This document shows, piece after piece, positions 35,843 to 43,509 of a stretch of DNA of 64,000 nt. The notes beneath the pieces are model-generated. The model had not been told where the DNA came from and did not search any database. It worked only from the letters and a program-made list of their open reading frames with translations. This stretch comes from Candidatus Nitrohelix vancouverensis (lineage in GTDB: Bacteria; Nitrospinota; Nitrospinia; Nitrospinales; VA-1), in assembly GCA_015698305.1 (NCBI GenBank), contig CP048620.1, positions 62,001 to 126,000 of the forward strand, given 5' to 3'. Made by a program: the position numbers and the translations under genes. How positions within the stretch are numbered: the first letter of the stretch is position 1; every line of letters starts with the position of its first letter.

Positions 35843-37516
35843 ATGGCGGGAGAATATATTTTCACAATGCAGGAGATGAGCAAAACATACGGCGCAAAAA
35901 CCATTCTCTCCAACATCAACCTCAGTTTTTATCACGGCGCGAAAATCGGCATCGTCGGCGACAACGGCGCGGGAAAATCGACGCTCCTGCGCATCATGGC
36001 GGGGGAAGATAAAGAGATCGACGGCAAGGCCCAACTGCTCAAAGGATGCCGCGTCGGATACCTGCCTCAGGAACCGCGTCTGGCTCCAGACAAAACCGTG
36101 CGCGAGAACGTCGAGGAAGCCTTCGCCCATATCAAACAGTTGATCGAAGAATTCAACGCCGTCAGCGCCAAAATGGCGGAGCCGATGGACGACGACGAAA
36201 TGCAGAAAGCCATGGATAAAATGGGGCGCCTTCAGGACGAGATCGACGCCGCCGACGGTTGGGAACTGGATCGCCAGGTCGACGTCGCCATGGACGCGCT
36301 GGTCCTGCCGCCGGACGACCAAAAAGCCGACACCCTGTCGGGCGGCGAAATCCGTCGCGTGGCCCTGTGCAGTCTGCTCCTGCAGAAACCCGACATGATC
36401 CTGCTCGACGAGCCGACCAACCATCTCGACGCCGAAACCGTGCAATGGCTCGAAGACGCTTTGAAAGAATACCCCGGCAACGTCATCGTCTCCACGCATG
36501 ACCGTTATTTTCTCGACAACATCACCAAATGGATTCTGGAACTGGACGGCGGTCGCGGCATTCCCTTCGAAGGCAATTACTCCTCCTGGCTGGAACAGAA
36601 AGCGGAACGCCTGAAGCACAAGGAGAAATCTGCAAGCGATCTGCAACGCCGCCTGCTCAACGAGCTGGAATGGGTGCGTTCTACGCCCGGCGCGCGACGC
36701 AAAAAGAACAAAGGACGCGTCAAGGAATACGAAAAACTTTCCGCTCAAAATGTCGACCTGAATGAAAATTCCCTCGATATCCAAATCGCTCCTGGCCCGC
36801 AACTCGGCGAACTGGTCATCGAAACCAAGGGTTTGACGAAGGGATATGGCGACAATCTTCTGATCGATAACCTCGACCTAAACATTCCGCGCGGCGCGGT
36901 GGTCGGTTTGATCGGCCCCAACGGCGCGGGCAAGTCCACGCTGTTCCGCATGATCGTCGGCGAAGAAACGCCGGACGCGGGCGAAGTCAAAATCGGCCCG
37001 TCTGTCGAGCTTTCTTACGTCGACCAGCATCGGCACGAACTCGACGGCGACCGCAGCGTTTTCGAGGAAATCACCGGCGGGACCGAGCATATCGAAGTGG
37101 CGGGCAAAACCATCAACGCGCGTTCTTATGTAGGCAAATTCAATTTCAAGGGCACGGATCAGCAGAAAAAGGTCTCTCAACTCTCCGGCGGCGAGCGCAA
37201 CCGGGTTCATCTGGCCAAGCTCCTGCGACGCGGCGGCAACGTTTTATTGCTGGACGAACCGACCAACGATCTCGACGTGTCCACCCTGCGTAATCTGGAA
37301 AACGCGATCCTGCATTTCAGCGGATGCGTTCTGGTCATCAGCCATGACCGTTATTTTCTGGATCGCATCTGCACCCACCTGCTGGTTTTCGAAGGAAACA
37401 GCGGCGTGCGCTGGTTTGAAGGGAACTGCGAGGAGTATCTGGAAAAACGCAAACAGGAGTTGGGCGGGCGCAACGAAAACCGTCGTTCCAAATACAAAAA
37501 ACTGACCTTGCGATAA
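35843..37516 (+). CDS. ettA: ABC-F ATPase, EttA type (energy-dependent translational throttle)
   Basis: A 557-residue cytoplasmic protein with two ABC ATPase domains and no membrane segment. Walker A motifs are GDNGAGKSTLL and GPNGAGKSTLF; signatures are LSGGEIRRVAL and LSGGERNRVHL. Between them lies the charged linker (arm region KSASDLQRRLLNELEWVRS and ARRKKNKGRVKEYEKL). Length and sequence match EttA, which binds the ribosomal E site and senses ATP/ADP. It ends 9 nt before the tail of the convergent cytochrome operon. Confidence 0.92.
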   Translation: MAGEYIFTMQEMSKTYGAKTILSNINLSFYHGAKIGIVGDNGAGKSTLLRIMAGEDKEIDGKAQLLKGCRVGYLPQEPRLAPDKTVRENVEEAFAHIKQLIEEFNAVSAKMAEPMDDDEMQKAMDKMGRLQDEIDAADGWELDRQVDVAMDALVLPPDDQKADTLSGGEIRRVALCSLLLQKPDMILLDEPTNHLDAETVQWLEDALKEYPGNVIVSTHDRYFLDNITKWILELDGGRGIPFEGNYSSWLEQKAERLKHKEKSASDLQRRLLNELEWVRSTPGARRKKNKGRVKEYEKLSAQNVDLNENSLDIQIAPGPQLGELVIETKGLTKGYGDNLLIDNLDLNIPRGAVVGLIGPNGAGKSTLFRMIVGEETPDAGEVKIGPSVELSYVDQHRHELDGDRSVFEEITGGTEHIEVAGKTINARSYVGKFNFKGTDQQKKVSQLSGGERNRVHLAKLLRRGGNVLLLDEPTNDLDVSTLRNLENAILHFSGCVLVISHDRYFLDRICTHLLVFEGNSGVRWFEGNCEEYLEKRKQELGGRNENRRSKYKKLTLR

Positions 37517-37525
37517 TTCGCCGCG

Positions 37526-37969
37526 TCAGCGGGAAAAACTGCGGATATAAGCCACCAGGCTCCAGGCTTCGTCCGTCGTCAAATCCTTGAAGGCGGGCAT
37601 GGACGTTCTGGGAGAGCCATTTTTGATGATCCAGAACAACTGCCCGTCGGAAATACCTTTCATCGTCTCGGCGCAGGCAAAATTTCTTGCCGGCGGGAAA
37701 CTTTCAAAATCCGGATCGCCCAACCCGTTTCCCTGATCGCCATGACAGACCTTGCAGGCGATGGGTTTTGATTGTGTCTCGTAGAGGGCGCGACCTTTTT
37801 CCAACGACGCGCCGTCGCCCCCCTGCATCGCCTGAAATTTCGCCGGGGCCGAGAGGGTTTTTCGCGCCTGCGGACAATTTTCGTCCGCGCTTGAAACCGC
37901 TATCGGAGCGCAACTCACACCAAACGCGACCAGCGCCGCTACCATCAACCTGCCGCTATTTTCCGTCAT
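37526..37969 (-). CDS. Monoheme c-type cytochrome, last of four tandem paralogues
   Basis: A 147-residue exported cytochrome. A signal peptide (VAALVAFGVSCAPIAVSSA) precedes ENCPQARKT. The heme site is CKVCH (72-76) in PIACKVCHGDQGNG, and the likely axial Met is 124 in SMPAF. Two non-heme cysteines, Cys32 in CPQ and Cys99 in RNFACAETM, are conserved in all four paralogues. The motif ISDGQLFWIIKNGS is also shared. Its ATG overlaps the stop of the upstream paralogue (ATGA), so the two are coupled. A small soluble or loosely tethered electron carrier in the periplasm is the simplest reading; redox partner unknown. Confidence 0.88.
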   Translation of the reverse strand: MTENSGRLMVAALVAFGVSCAPIAVSSADENCPQARKTLSAPAKFQAMQGGDGASLEKGRALYETQSKPIACKVCHGDQGNGLGDPDFESFPPARNFACAETMKGISDGQLFWIIKNGSPRTSMPAFKDLTTDEAWSLVAYIRSFSR

Positions 37970-38508
37970 TGCATTGACCTTTCGCGATTGATCCCGAAGC
38001 TTTTAATAAACTCGATCAGATCCCATATCTCGCCGTCTGAAAGCGTCGCCTTGTGCGGCGGCATCGCCGTGCCGCGCGAACCGTTCTGAATGATCCAGAA
38101 CATCTGACCGTCGGACAAACCGCGCATCGTCTCGACGCAGGTGAAATTGCGCGGCGGTGGGTTCATCCCCGGCGCCAGACTGCCATTGCCGTTGCCGCGA
38201 TTGCCGTGACACAGGCGGCAAGCCGTCGGCTTCGCGTCTTTATAGTACAAACGCTTTCCGCGCTCAACGGCTTCGGCGTCGCCCAGAGCCGGATTTGCAA
38301 GAGCGCTCACATCCCTGGGCGCCGGGCGAGTCTCCCGGTTCTGAGGACAAATGCCGGACGCCAGCAGAATTCCTTTCGGCGACTGGATTGCAGGCGCCGC
38401 GCCGGAGTACATAGCGGCGACGGCGGTTGAATCCATCGTCAAGACCAGAATCCCGCACAGAATGAAGCTCTGCAAGAAATGTCGCCCGAGACTGGCAGAG
38501 ACGGACAT
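37966..38508 (-). CDS. Monoheme c-type cytochrome, third of four tandem paralogues
   Basis: A 180-residue exported cytochrome. I place the start at ATG 38508; the frame is open to 38685 but that part overlaps the neighbouring paralogue in another frame. Signal peptide around residues 10-32, then Cys54 in SGICPQNRETRPAP, heme motif CRLCH (97-101) in CRLCHGNRGNGNGS, Cys124 in RNFTCVETM, and axial Met149 in TAMPPH. The conserved LSDGQMFWIIQNGSRGT follows the second free cysteine. It lies 14 nt after the previous paralogue and overlaps the next, all in one operon. Confidence 0.87.
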   Translation of the reverse strand: MSVSASLGRHFLQSFILCGILVLTMDSTAVAAMYSGAAPAIQSPKGILLASGICPQNRETRPAPRDVSALANPALGDAEAVERGKRLYYKDAKPTACRLCHGNRGNGNGSLAPGMNPPPRNFTCVETMRGLSDGQMFWIIQNGSRGTAMPPHKATLSDGEIWDLIEFIKSFGINRERSMQ

Positions 38509-38522
38509 CCGACCCGTCAGGC

Positions 38523-39059
38523 TCAAGGAGCCTGTTGGCCCAACTCGCGGATGTACATGATCAACTGCCATATCTGATGATCGTTCAAGTTCAATTTGTA
38601 GGGCGGCATCTCCGTACCCTGAGAACCGTTCTTGATGATCCAGAACATCTGCCCGTCGGTAACGTCCTTCATCGTCTCCGCGCAACTGAAATTACGCGGC
38701 GGCGGATTCAAGCCCGGAGCCATCATCCCCATCCCGTTGCCGCCAGGCCCATGACACACCTTGCAGGCGGTGGGTTGCGCGTCCGTGTGATACAAAGCCC
38801 GCCCGGCCTCCATGTGATTGGGCGTCGGCTTCAGCGGATTGGTCAACTTCTGGGCTTCATCGGGCGCCGCTTGCGTGAATCGTTCCTGCGGGCAGATTCC
38901 GTTACCTTCGAATCCTGTACCGTGGTGCAATTGATGTTGCATCCGGTGGCGCATTCGGTGTCCCATGCCCGCGGCTTCCGCCAGGACGCTCCACTCCACC
39001 CACAGACATAATGTCGCCAGACTCAATACAAACGAATAAATCATCCTGCGTTTTGTCAT
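38523..39059 (-). CDS. Monoheme c-type cytochrome with His/Met-rich N-terminus, second of four paralogues
   Basis: A 178-residue exported cytochrome. A signal peptide (IYSFVLSLATLCLW to about residue 30) is followed by a His/Met/Arg-rich segment GMGHRMRHRMQHQLHHG that the other paralogues lack. That segment could bind copper or other metal ions. Then come Cys56 in GICPQERFT, heme motif CKVCH (99-103), Cys126 in RNFSCAETM, and axial Met151 in TEMPPY. VTDGQMFWIIKNGSQGT is shared with the others. The operon continues 14 nt downstream. Confidence 0.88.
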   Translation of the reverse strand: MTKRRMIYSFVLSLATLCLWVEWSVLAEAAGMGHRMRHRMQHQLHHGTGFEGNGICPQERFTQAAPDEAQKLTNPLKPTPNHMEAGRALYHTDAQPTACKVCHGPGGNGMGMMAPGLNPPPRNFSCAETMKDVTDGQMFWIIKNGSQGTEMPPYKLNLNDHQIWQLIMYIRELGQQAP

Positions 39060-39109
39060 TGTTCAATCCCGTCAAAAATTCACAATTTTATATAATTTTT
39101 TCTGGCATC

Positions 39110-39628
39110 TTATTTCGTAAAATGGCGAATGTACAGAATCAATTGCCAGATTTCTTCATCGGACAATTCTTTATACGCAGGCATCGCCGTGCCGAACGAA
39201 CCCGATTGGATGATCCAGAACATCTGACCGTCCGAAATTTCATTCATCGTGGTCTTGCAATGAAAATTTCGCGGCTCCGGCGCCAGGCGTTTGTATTCCG
39301 GTCCCTTCCCGTTGCCGTTCACGCCGTGGCAATCCTTGCAGGGCTTCGGTTTGGCGTCGAGATGGTACAGGGCCTCGCCCGCCCTGAAATTAACGGGAAG
39401 ATCGTCCACAGGACTGCCCATTCTCATGTATTCCGGGGGCGCCCTTCGCGTGTTCCGTTTCTGGGGGCAGGTCCCCTGCATTTTGGCGCTCGGGTTCAAT
39501 GAAAAAACCGGCCCCTGAGGACGCGACACATCCAGATCGCCATCCTTTTCCGACGCAGACGCGCCAAGAAGGAAGAAACAGACGATGCAGGTTCCCAGAA
39601 CCTTCAGGTTGTTATTGTTTGTCATCAA
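39110..39628 (-). CDS. Monoheme c-type cytochrome, first of four tandem paralogues
   Basis: A 172-residue exported cytochrome with a signal peptide (LKVLGTCIVCFFLLGASA). Cys54 lies in QGTCPQKRNTRRAP, the heme motif CKDCH at 97-101 in CKDCHGVNGNGKG, Cys124 in RNFHCKTTM and axial Met149 in TAMPAY. ISDGQMFWIIQSGSFGT matches its paralogues. It begins 18 nt after the fused cytochrome-porin gene, placing all four carriers directly behind the candidate outer-membrane component. Confidence 0.88.
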   Translation of the reverse strand: MMTNNNNLKVLGTCIVCFFLLGASASEKDGDLDVSRPQGPVFSLNPSAKMQGTCPQKRNTRRAPPEYMRMGSPVDDLPVNFRAGEALYHLDAKPKPCKDCHGVNGNGKGPEYKRLAPEPRNFHCKTTMNEISDGQMFWIIQSGSFGTAMPAYKELSDEEIWQLILYIRHFTK

Positions 39629-39646
39629 GCGCTCTTCTTCGCAGAA

Positions 39647-40867
39647 TCAAAATGCCAGAACCAGCCCCAGCACGCCGGTATGTTCCTTTTCCGTATGAGT
39701 CGACCGCACGGTCTCCAGATCGCCGGTGAACTCGAGCATGAGCTTGAAATTTCTCGCCATGAAATAGCTCAGGTTCGCCGTCACCGTATGCGCGTCGAGA
39801 GCCCTGTTTTCGTTGACCTGCGCGCGGTTGTACAACAAAGACCCGATCACATCTTCGTTGATCGTGTAAGTGGCTCCGACCAGCGCGCCCCAGGACTCGA
39901 TCCGGCGTCCGTTTGAGAGACTGAAAGTCGGGTTGGAATCTTCTCCATACAAGACGCTCCCCCAGAGACCGAGATCGCCGGACAGGTTGAACTCAAATTT
40001 AGGCCCCACCCGAAAAAACTCGTTATTGACCGACTGGTTGTTGCGCTCGCGCCCGCTGTAACCGTATAACCCGACGCTCTGATCGCCGACGTCCAAACTA
40101 ACCAAGCCGTAGAAATTCTTAAAATTATCCGAATCAAAATTTCGCTCGCTGTCCGCCAGACCGATTCCGTTGCCGTTGGCGATCGCCGTCACAATGCCCA
40201 TGCTCACTCCGTCGGAAACGTCAAAACTGTAGGACACTTCCGCCGCGCGGTCATAGGTCAACTGAAAGCCGCTGTTACTCACCGCCGTGACAAAATACTG
40301 AAAGTCCTGAAAGGTCAGTCTCTGCTCGCGCGCAAACAGAATGTCGGACACCTGAAACTGCCCGACCCGCAAATCGAGGTCGACGTTCTTGAAGCCATCG
40401 TTGAAATAAATGAAAGCGTCTTCAACGCCTGCTACATCGCCGCGCTCGTTAAAAAGAAAATAAAAATAATAGCTGACGTTTTTGGTGATCGGCGCGCTGG
40501 ACAAGAGTTTGATTGTGAACGGAGCCTGCAAATCGCTCGAGGTCGTGGTGTCGTTGCGCGTTCTAAAAAAAGAATCGGCGCGAATCGCAAGCGGCAGATG
40601 ATCCAACAGTTGAAGTTTTTCGTCGCCGGTGTCCACTTCCTGCTTCGACAAATCTTCGCCCTGCATTCGGTAACCGTTGCCGGCGAAGGATTCGCCAAAG
40701 GCGTTCAATTTTGGAAACCCCACATGGCAGGCCATGCAACTGATTTTATAACGGCGGGCAAAAACGGGGATCGCATCAGCAGGGACTGCGATACTCTCAA
40801 TAAAAAATACTCCCAGTAAAATAAAAACGCTTTTCAAATACCATGACATTCCGCCGTGTGTTCGCAT
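39647..40867 (-). CDS. Fused monoheme cytochrome/beta-barrel outer-membrane protein, Cyc2-like architecture
   Basis: A 406-residue protein. GGAGGAG stands 7 nt before ATG 40867. After the signal peptide (SVFILLGVFFIESIAVPADA) comes a short heme segment, PVFARRYKISCMACHVGFPK, with CMACH at 44-48 and then LNAFGESFAGNGYRM. The remaining 340 residues alternate polar and hydrophobic residues like beta strands and end in Phe (GVLGLVLAF), as outer-membrane barrels do. This is the layout of Cyc2, the fused cytochrome-porin that oxidises Fe(II) outside the cell. Related barrels exist whose substrates are unknown, so iron oxidation is a hypothesis. Confidence 0.85.
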   Translation of the reverse strand: MRTHGGMSWYLKSVFILLGVFFIESIAVPADAIPVFARRYKISCMACHVGFPKLNAFGESFAGNGYRMQGEDLSKQEVDTGDEKLQLLDHLPLAIRADSFFRTRNDTTTSSDLQAPFTIKLLSSAPITKNVSYYFYFLFNERGDVAGVEDAFIYFNDGFKNVDLDLRVGQFQVSDILFAREQRLTFQDFQYFVTAVSNSGFQLTYDRAAEVSYSFDVSDGVSMGIVTAIANGNGIGLADSERNFDSDNFKNFYGLVSLDVGDQSVGLYGYSGRERNNQSVNNEFFRVGPKFEFNLSGDLGLWGSVLYGEDSNPTFSLSNGRRIESWGALVGATYTINEDVIGSLLYNRAQVNENRALDAHTVTANLSYFMARNFKLMLEFTGDLETVRSTHTEKEHTGVLGLVLAF

Positions 40868-40897
40868 GTTTTTTCTCCTCCAAGAAAAAAACCATTT

Positions 40898-41326
40898 TCA
40901 CCTCTTTTTAAACGTGCGAATGAAATGGATCACGCTCCAGCCCTCCTCCTCATTGATATCTTTACCAACGCGGACGGGCATTCCCGTTCCCGGACTTCCA
41001 TTCTTCAGCACCCACATCATCTCTCCGTCCGTTCGCAAATCCTGCCACTTGGCATCGGTGAAATCCCGCGGGGAATGTCCGGGCAACTTCACTCCCCGAC
41101 CGTCCTTGCTGTGACAGGTCACGCACAAGCCCTTGCCGAAATACACCTCGCGCCCCTTTTCAATGCGCTCGGGAGTCGGGCGGTAAGGATTGTCCTGATC
41201 TTGAATTTTTTCAATGAGTTCCGCAGGCACGCGCGGAACATAGATATCGGGGTGAAAGGCATGAACCGAGGCCGGAGCGATGACCATCAAACAACAGAGA
41301 ATCCGCCACGCCATTTTTTTCGACAT
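40898..41326 (-). CDS. Monoheme c-type cytochrome upstream of the cytochrome-porin gene
   Basis: A 142-residue exported cytochrome. ATG 41326 has AGGAG 9 nt upstream and gives a signal peptide MAWRILCCLMVIAPASVHA. The heme motif CVTCH (68-72) lies in GLCVTCHSKDGRG and the likely axial Met116 in GTGMPVRV. It shares the downstream layout with the four tandem cytochromes (GEMMWVLKNGSPGTGMP) but lacks both of their extra cysteines, so it is a more distant relative. It is 30 nt ahead of the cytochrome-porin gene and 68 nt behind the DUF1264 gene. Confidence 0.88.
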   Translation of the reverse strand: MSKKMAWRILCCLMVIAPASVHAFHPDIYVPRVPAELIEKIQDQDNPYRPTPERIEKGREVYFGKGLCVTCHSKDGRGVKLPGHSPRDFTDAKWQDLRTDGEMMWVLKNGSPGTGMPVRVGKDINEEEGWSVIHFIRTFKKR

Positions 41327-41394
41327 AAAGACCGTCTCCTGAAAATGCCCTCCTCCCTCAAACAGGAGGAGGGCAAATAAACCAAGCAACCATT

Positions 41395-42024
41395 CTAATG
41401 ACCGCCAGACATCTCAATTATTCCATTTCGCTTCAAAATTTCGTCGATCACGCTGGACGAATCTGCAGGCTCGGAACTGGCAACCTTCGGCGCGGACGAC
41501 GGTGAGGAACCCGTTCCATGCATCGCTTCCCAGTGTCCCACCGATTGAGCGATCGACACCGAACCGTCCGGGATGGGCGCTCCATGCGGCCACAAATGAA
41601 AGATGATGCCGTCGGTCTTGCCCACATAGGCCGCAAGTTCCGCCTGTTCTTTCGGATCGGAGGGGTTGTGAATGGCGACGCGGCCCGTGGCGATTTCCTG
41701 TTCATGATCGTGCCAGTTCTGCTTGTGCGACCATTCGGGGATCACCTGGCGCGCCAATCGTTTGGAAACCATGTACTCGACTTCCGTCATGCGCGCGTTG
41801 GGATCGGTCGATTCAAATAAAATACATTGAATGATATCTGCATTGATGGGCTTGCAATAATGATGAAAGGGGCCGACCACCTCGCCATCCATCATATGCG
41901 GCGCAGAAACGTGAATGGTGTAGCCTTCCAATGGATTGGCCATGGCCTGCGAAACGGTCAGCGCCAACAGACCCGCTGTCGATAGACACACGCCCTTTAC
42001 AATGCCTCTAAATTTCGTATACAT
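41395..42024 (-). CDS. Exported DUF1264-family protein (plant oil-body-associated protein-like)
   Basis: A 209-residue protein with a signal peptide (VKGVCLSTAGLLALTVSQAMA). ATG 42024 is supported by AAGGAG 6 nt upstream. The core matches the DUF1264 pattern: GPFHHYCKPINADIIQCILF, EVEYMVSKRL, NWHDHEQEIATGRVAI and IIFHLWPHGAPIPDGSV. Members in plants (OBAP) sit on lipid droplets; bacterial ones have no known biochemical role. Several conserved His residues hint at metal binding. The placement inside an exported cytochrome operon is the notable point. Family assignment rests on recalled motifs. Confidence 0.75.
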   Translation of the reverse strand: MYTKFRGIVKGVCLSTAGLLALTVSQAMANPLEGYTIHVSAPHMMDGEVVGPFHHYCKPINADIIQCILFESTDPNARMTEVEYMVSKRLARQVIPEWSHKQNWHDHEQEIATGRVAIHNPSDPKEQAELAAYVGKTDGIIFHLWPHGAPIPDGSVSIAQSVGHWEAMHGTGSSPSSAPKVASSEPADSSSVIDEILKRNGIIEMSGGH

Positions 42025-42120
42025 GCCGCGCTCCTTGCTCAAGATGGTTTAAAAGTTTGGAATACCTTTATCCAAAAAGGAAAAACGTTCTTCTAACTTT
42101 CCCCAACCTATCCAACCAAA

Positions 42121-42140
42121 GCCCCCGGCAAGCCGGGCGC
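42121..42140 (-). other. GC-rich hairpin between the DUF1566-like and DUF1264 genes
   Basis: cccggc (42124-42129) and gccggg (42132-42137) form a tight 6-bp stem. No good T-run follows on the minus strand. It may slow or protect the transcript at the junction but is not a convincing terminator. Confidence 0.35.
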
Positions 42141-42165
42141 TGGAATCGCCGCGTGAATCCAAAAC

Positions 42166-42708
42166 TCAGGAAACCGGCCCGCGCACCAGACGCAGAAAAG
42201 CGTCCTCGCCGGAAATCTTGTCCTGATAACTGCGTCCGCCTTCGTCCTTGTAAGACACCACAACCGCCTTGTTGTGTTTATCCTCGCTGGTCCAGGTGGA
42301 CCAACCCGGTCCTTTCGGGAAAATGGTGTCGATGTAGATTTTATCGCCGTCTTTATCGACGTTGCGTTTGCGTCGATCGTACAGGGTCTGCGCTTCCTCC
42401 GGGGTGGGAAGCCGCCAGTCTGAATAACCTGCAAAGTTTTTATTGTTCATGCGCTGGGCATACTCATTGGCGGTGTACCAATTCACCCATTTGCCGTTCA
42501 TTTGCCAGTAGTCTTCCTTGATCCACATCAACTTCGTTTCGATATTCAGTATCGAACCGTCGCCGTAATCCAGAAATTTCTGATCGCTGGAAACCTCCAC
42601 GGGCTGACGTTTCTCATCCGCCCCCACAGGACCGGAAACGGCTAACAACGCGCAGGACGCGATGACGAAAAAACTCAAAATCCAAGGTCTGGAAAAACCA
42701 TACCTCAT
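42166..42708 (-). CDS. Exported DUF1566 (Lcl C-terminal domain) protein, first gene of the cytochrome operon
   Basis: A 180-residue protein with a signal peptide (WILSFFVIASCALLAVSGPVGA). ATG 42708 has GGGAGG 5 nt upstream. The mature part has the DUF1566 pattern: FLDYGDGSILNIETKLMWIK, NWYTANEYAQRMNNKNFAGY and SDWRLPTPEEAQTLYD, ending LRLVRGPVS. Domains of this C-lectin-like class are common on secreted and surface proteins, and their ligand is usually unknown. It lies directly downstream of the recognisable promoter at 42781-42809. Confidence 0.8.
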   Translation of the reverse strand: MRYGFSRPWILSFFVIASCALLAVSGPVGADEKRQPVEVSSDQKFLDYGDGSILNIETKLMWIKEDYWQMNGKWVNWYTANEYAQRMNNKNFAGYSDWRLPTPEEAQTLYDRRKRNVDKDGDKIYIDTIFPKGPGWSTWTSEDKHNKAVVVSYKDEGGRSYQDKISGEDAFLRLVRGPVS

Positions 42709-42780
42709 AGTAGCCTCCCTACTCAAAATTGCAGGTGTATGGTATATTGAACTATCTATTTTCAGGGTTCAGTCATTCGT

Positions 42781-42809
42781 ATTCTAACAATTACCTGGCA
42801 TCCTGGCAA
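42781..42809 (-). promoter_or_regulatory. Promoter of the cytochrome-porin operon
   Basis: Minus strand TTGCCA (42809-42804), 17-bp spacer, TAGAAT (42786-42781). Transcription would start about 65 nt before the DUF1566-like ATG. The promoter lies in a 150-bp region shared with the divergent exported-methyltransferase gene. Confidence 0.6.
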
Positions 42810-42858
42810 TTAAAGGAATCTTTCCAAACCTTATTTTCTACTTCGGAAGGGCCGCCCT

Positions 42859-43497
42859 ATGAAATCATTCAGACTGTCGTCTCTTTTCATCCTACTACTT
42901 ACCGTTTTTGGGCTGTCTGTCCTTCACGAGCCGGTTTTCGCCAAGCCTTCGGACCAGGATCGCTGGAATAAAAAATACGGCACGGAAAAATTCATCTTTG
43001 GCAAACGACCGACGCGCTTCATCGAAAATAACTTCCAACTCCTGCCCAAAGGAAAAACGCTGGACATTGCTATGGGCGAAGGACGCAACGGCGTTTTTCT
43101 GGCGACCCAGGGTTTCGACGTCACCGGAGTGGATATCTCCGATGTGGGACTGGAAAAGGCGCGCCAACTCGCAGAAGCGAACGGCGTTACGATCCAGACA
43201 AAAGTCATGGACCTCGAAAACGACCCGCTCGAAAAAAACGCTTACGATCTCGTCGTCTGCACTTACTACCTGCAACGCGATTTGTTTGCGCAAATGAAGG
43301 AGGCGGTTCGACCCGGCGGCATGGTTCTGGTCGAAACCTACAACATGGACTACCTGAACTACGCGCGCTTCAACAAAAATTATCTGCTCGAAACCAACGA
43401 ACTGCTGGAAGTGTTCAAGGATTTTAAAATCATTCGTTATGAAGCCTACGACGACGGCAAGGAAGCGTATTCGGCGATCATTGCGCAACGCCCTTGA
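42859..43497 (+). CDS. Predicted exported SAM-dependent methyltransferase
   Basis: A 212-residue protein. The N-terminus MKSFRLSSLFILLLTVFGLSVLHEPVFA looks like a genuine signal peptide with an A-x-A-like site. The methyltransferase core follows: FIFGKRPTRFIENNFQLLPK, TLDIAMGEGRNGVFLATQG (motif I), VTGVDISDVGLEKARQLA and YDLVVCTYYLQRDLF. The sequence resembles TehB/UbiE-like small-molecule methyltransferases. Export is odd because SAM is made in the cytoplasm, so the protein may remain tethered by an uncleaved helix. It diverges from the cytochrome operon, and the BASS transporter follows 12 nt later. Confidence 0.8.
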   Translation: MKSFRLSSLFILLLTVFGLSVLHEPVFAKPSDQDRWNKKYGTEKFIFGKRPTRFIENNFQLLPKGKTLDIAMGEGRNGVFLATQGFDVTGVDISDVGLEKARQLAEANGVTIQTKVMDLENDPLEKNAYDLVVCTYYLQRDLFAQMKEAVRPGGMVLVETYNMDYLNYARFNKNYLLETNELLEVFKDFKIIRYEAYDDGKEAYSAIIAQRP

Positions 43498-43509
43498 ACC
43501 TTTCGGATT

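Noticed and set aside
35822-36802. 326-residue open frame opposite ettA
   Set aside because: Antisense to an intact ABC-F ATPase, no domain recognisable.
38509-38685. N-terminal extension of the third tandem cytochrome
   Set aside because: It reads through the neighbouring paralogue in another frame; a proper signal peptide starts at ATG 38508.
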